Origin: Janthinobacterium sp. SUN073
Lineage (GTDB): Bacteria > Pseudomonadota > Gammaproteobacteria > Burkholderiales > Burkholderiaceae_D
Assembly (NCBI RefSeq): GCF_030397665.1
Contig: NZ_JAPUBT010000011.1
Span: 124,001 to 188,000 of the forward strand
Reading direction: 5' to 3'
Length of the DNA: 64,000 nucleotides
A program made the position numbers and the translations under genes. The notes beneath the pieces were generated by a model. It was given only the letters and a program-made list of their open reading frames with translations. It had not been told where the DNA came from and did not search any database. Positions 61,508-64,000 of the stretch are shown piece after piece; within the stretch, counting starts at the first letter, position 1, and every line of letters begins with the position of its first letter.

Positions 61508-62736
61508 CGGCACAAGCCCTGCTGCGCCGCGTGACCGGCCTGTCCGTCTCCAAAGCCGTGGCCGAGCGGGCCGTGGGCCAGCGCATGGAGCAAACGGGCT
61601 TTGGCGATAGTGCAGCCTACCTGCAGGCGCTCACGCCGGCCGAAATGACGCAGCTGATCGAACTGGTGGTGGTACCGGAATCGTGGCTGTTCCGCGACCC
61701 GCAGGCGTTTTACGCCACCGTCGAACTGGTGCAGGAACGCTGGGCGCGGGGACGCGCCACGCGCATCCTGTCGATCCCGTGCGCGGGCGGCGAGGAACCG
61801 TATTCGATGGCCATGGCGCTGCGCGACGGCGGCGTGCCGAAACAGGCGTTCAGCATCGACGCGTATGACCTCAGTCCCGGCTGCATCGAGCGTGCGCAAG
61901 CGGGCGTGTATGGCCGCAATGCCTTCCGCGCGCAGGACGTGGCCTTCCGCGAGCGCTATTTCACGCACGTGGCCGACGACGCCTACCGCATCATCGACGC
62001 CTTGCGCGAACAGGTGACCTTCAGGCAGGGCAATTTGCTGCAGTTCGATACCGCCACCTATAGCCGCCACTACGACGTCATCTTTTGCCGCAACCTGCTG
62101 ATCTACTTCGACAAGCCGACCACGCGCGCGGCCATCGCCAACCTGTCCGCCCTGCTGGCCGACGACGGCATGCTGCTGGCCGGCTATGCGGAAGTGCCGT
62201 CGTTCTGCCAGAACGGCTTTGCACCGCTGCAGTTCCGCCAGGCCTTCGCGCTGAAAAAGGAAGCCACGCCACCGGCCGCCGTGATCCAGGTGGCCGCCCT
62301 GCCGCCGACGCGCGCGCTGCGCAGCGTGCCGCCCGCGCCACGGCCCGCGCCGACGCGCGCCGTCCCTGCTCCTGTGGCGCGTCCGCGCCCCGTACCGGTG
62401 CAGGCGCCGCAGCCACCTGCGGATCTGCTGGCCGAAGCGCGCCTGCTGGCCGACCGTGGCCAGTTGCGCGAGGCGGGCGAAAAATGCCACGCCCACCTGG
62501 CGCGCGTGCCCGAGGCGGCGGAAGCGTATTTCATGCTGGGTATGATCAATGAACTGGCCGGCAAGATGGACCTGGCCGACGATTACTGGCGCCGCTGCAT
62601 CTATTTGCAGCCGGACCATTACGAGGCGCTGTGCCACCTGTCCCTGCTGGCCGAACGCAATGGCAACCACACGGCCGCCGCAACCCTGAAGGCGCGCGCG
62701 GCGCGCATCTACCAGCGCCGCCAGGCGTCCAACTAA
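61504..62736 (+). CDS. wspC: CheR-type receptor methyltransferase with TPR tail (WspC)
   Basis: A protein of 410 aa. The CheR core shows VPESWLFRDPQAF near residue 56, the SAM site IPCAGGEEPYSMAMAL near residue 93 and DVIFCRNLLIYF near residue 190. A linker of about 60 residues rich in Pro, Ala and Arg follows (about 255-300). Two TPR units close the protein (LAEARLLADRGQLREAGEKCHAHLARVPEAAEAYFMLGMINE). This CheR-TPR fusion is the WspC layout. It methylates the WspA receptor to set signal gain. Confidence 0.92.
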   Translation: MTAQALLRRVTGLSVSKAVAERAVGQRMEQTGFGDSAAYLQALTPAEMTQLIELVVVPESWLFRDPQAFYATVELVQERWARGRATRILSIPCAGGEEPYSMAMALRDGGVPKQAFSIDAYDLSPGCIERAQAGVYGRNAFRAQDVAFRERYFTHVADDAYRIIDALREQVTFRQGNLLQFDTATYSRHYDVIFCRNLLIYFDKPTTRAAIANLSALLADDGMLLAGYAEVPSFCQNGFAPLQFRQAFALKKEATPPAAVIQVAALPPTRALRSVPPAPRPAPTRAVPAPVARPRPVPVQAPQPPADLLAEARLLADRGQLREAGEKCHAHLARVPEAAEAYFMLGMINELAGKMDLADDYWRRCIYLQPDHYEALCHLSLLAERNGNHTAAATLKARAARIYQRRQASN

Positions 62737-62745
62737 GGGGCAAGC

Positions 62746-63432
62746 ATGACCAACCTCATCGCCACCGAGTCCCCCGCCGCCATCGACGACTGCTGGAACC
62801 ATATCGGCGTGGTCGGCGACCAGAGCTGCCCCAAGCTGCCAGCCAACGTGCATTGCCGCAATTGCGACGTGTATGCGGGCGCCGCCCAGCGCAACCTGCA
62901 GCGGCCCGTGGACGCACATTACCAGCGCGACTGGGCCAGCCACTTCCGCCAGATCGATACGGGCGGCGAAGTGCGCGACAGCTCGGCGCTGGTGTTTCGC
63001 ATCGGCCGCGAATGGCTGGCGCTGCCCACGCGCGTGTTCGACGCCGTCGCGCCGCAGGCTAAACCGCACGTGCTGCCGCACCGCAGCGGGCGCGGCCTGT
63101 CTGGCATCGTCAATATCGGCGGCAAGCTGTATCCGTGCATGTCGCTGGCCAGTTTGCTGGGCATCGACGAACAGGGTGCGCCGCCGGCCCGCGGCCGCCA
63201 CACCTTTGCGCGCCTGCTGCTGATGCGCTGGGAAGAGCAAGCCTACGCGCTGCCCGTGGCCGACCTGCACGGCATCGTGCGCTACGCCTCAAGCACCGTG
63301 CAAGCGCCTGCGGCCACCATCAACAAGGGCCTGTCGCGCTATCTGTCTGGTGTCATCACCGAGGGCGACATGCGCATCGGCTGCCTGGACACGGCGCTGA
63401 TCGGCTTTCAACTTGCGAGACTATTACGATGA
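62746..63432 (+). CDS. wspD: CheW-like protein (WspD)
   Basis: A protein of 228 aa. The N-terminal 70 residues include a Cys-rich CPKLPANVHCRNCDVYAGAAQ segment found in WspD-type proteins. The CheW domain follows (SALVFRIGREWLALPTRVFDAVAPQ to the C-terminus). It is the second coupling protein of the Wsp array. AAGGGG precedes the ATG, and the stop codon overlaps the wspE start. Confidence 0.9.
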   Translation: MTNLIATESPAAIDDCWNHIGVVGDQSCPKLPANVHCRNCDVYAGAAQRNLQRPVDAHYQRDWASHFRQIDTGGEVRDSSALVFRIGREWLALPTRVFDAVAPQAKPHVLPHRSGRGLSGIVNIGGKLYPCMSLASLLGIDEQGAPPARGRHTFARLLLMRWEEQAYALPVADLHGIVRYASSTVQAPAATINKGLSRYLSGVITEGDMRIGCLDTALIGFQLARLLR

Positions 63433-64000
63433 GCCAGGACCAGCACGGCGACCTGAGTGCCTTTTCCATGCTGGACCTGTTCCGCATGGAGGCGGACAGC
63501 CAGACCCAGATTCTCACCGATGGCTTGCTGGCCATGGAGCGCCATGCGGGCGACGCGGCCGCCGTCGAATCGATGATGCGCGCGGCGCACTCGATCAAGG
63601 GCGCGGCCGCCATCGTCGGCCTGCAAGTGGTGGTGCAACTGGCGCACGGCATGGAAGACAGCTTTGTCGCCGCCCAGCATGGCCGCTTGAAACTCACGCC
63701 GGAGCGGGTCGACGTGTTGCTGTCGGGCGTCGACCTGATCGTGCAGCTGTCACGCCTGGACGATGCGGGCGCCGAAGCGTGGCTGGCCGCCAATGCGACG
63801 CAGATCGACCAGACCCTGAACGCCATCGCCGGCATCGCCGAGCTGCCGGAGCTGCCGGCCCTGCCCTCGCTGCCTTCGCCTGTGCCGTCGCTTCCCGCCG
63901 AACTACAAGCGACGGTGGCCGGCGGCCTGGCGGGCGAGGAAGTGGAGTCGGCAGCCGCGCCCGCACCGCGTGCCGGCGCACCAGCCAAGGCCCAGGCGCA
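63429..64000 (+). CDS. wspE: CheA-type hybrid histidine kinase (WspE), N-terminal part
   Basis: The first 190 residues are present; the gene runs off the window edge. An Hpt domain occupies about residues 10-115, with the phospho-acceptor His54 in MMRAAHSIKGAAAIVG. A Pro/Ala-rich linker begins near residue 140. By synteny with wsp operons the missing part should hold dimerisation, ATPase, CheW-like and receiver domains, followed by wspF and wspR. The start overlaps the wspD stop codon (ATGA). Confidence 0.88.
   Translation, partial: MSQDQHGDLSAFSMLDLFRMEADSQTQILTDGLLAMERHAGDAAAVESMMRAAHSIKGAAAIVGLQVVVQLAHGMEDSFVAAQHGRLKLTPERVDVLLSGVDLIVQLSRLDDAGAEAWLAANATQIDQTLNAIAGIAELPELPALPSLPSPVPSLPAELQATVAGGLAGEEVESAAAPAPRAGAPAKAQA

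Overview
The window is chromosomal DNA from a high-GC betaproteobacterium. The most likely family is Oxalobacteraceae, near Janthinobacterium, Massilia or Duganella. This is an inference from gene content (Wsp-type chemosensory operon, two RND pumps, hmuSTUV, tightly packed ATGA-overlapping operons, dispersed palindromic intergenic repeats); no rRNA marker is present. Coding density is high. After start codons are corrected no gene-free stretch exceeds about 300 bp. I saw no tRNA, rRNA, CRISPR array, insertion sequence or phage gene.

Layout. 1-3 kb: the tail of an unknown gene, a YigZ/IMPACT protein, then a minus-strand group of small accessory genes, two of which (a double-CXXCG protein and an unknown neighbour) look lower in GC. 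3-10.7 kb: cystine symporter, a histidine phosphatase with a stand-alone NAD(P)HX dehydratase, a TonB-dependent receptor paired with an exported SAM-hydrolase-like protein, and a small lipoprotein. 10.7-21.2 kb: two complete or partial RND efflux operons in tandem on the minus strand, each closed by the same 11-bp terminator stem. 21.4-31.6 kb: a tellurium-resistance-type (Ter) stress cluster. 31.8-39.1 kb: an outer-membrane barrel, a giant coiled-coil protein, SrkA kinase, a YecA/SEC-C protein, a zinc-ribbon membrane protein and a LysR regulator. 39.3-43.8 kb: an EmrAB/NodT-type efflux operon. 43.8-47.8 kb: Fur-controlled heme uptake (hmuSTUV). 47.8-53.5 kb: an EamA exporter with a divergent LysR regulator, then oligoribonuclease, M48 protease, PCD and RsgA. 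53.7-59 kb: an orphan TPR-GAF histidine kinase, argF and argG. 59.2-64 kb: wspA-B-C-D and the start of wspE, cut by the window edge.

The most notable system is the Ter cluster: DUF475/TerC-like membrane protein, TerD, AIM24 protein, then an overlapping run of ATP-grasp ligase, PRTase-TRSP, HAD phosphatase, StiP/PRTase-PELOTA, C-C bond lyase and a double-TerD (TerA-like) protein. Comparative genomics has predicted that such operons make a nucleoside-like metabolite in a stress response; the product is, as far as I know, uncharacterised. A candidate FNR-type site precedes the cluster. Its aim24 gene is bracketed by inverted copies of a roughly 100-bp repeat family that occurs four times in the window. 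The locus-specific flanks of every copy are also mutually complementary, which suggests selection for a large foldback structure.
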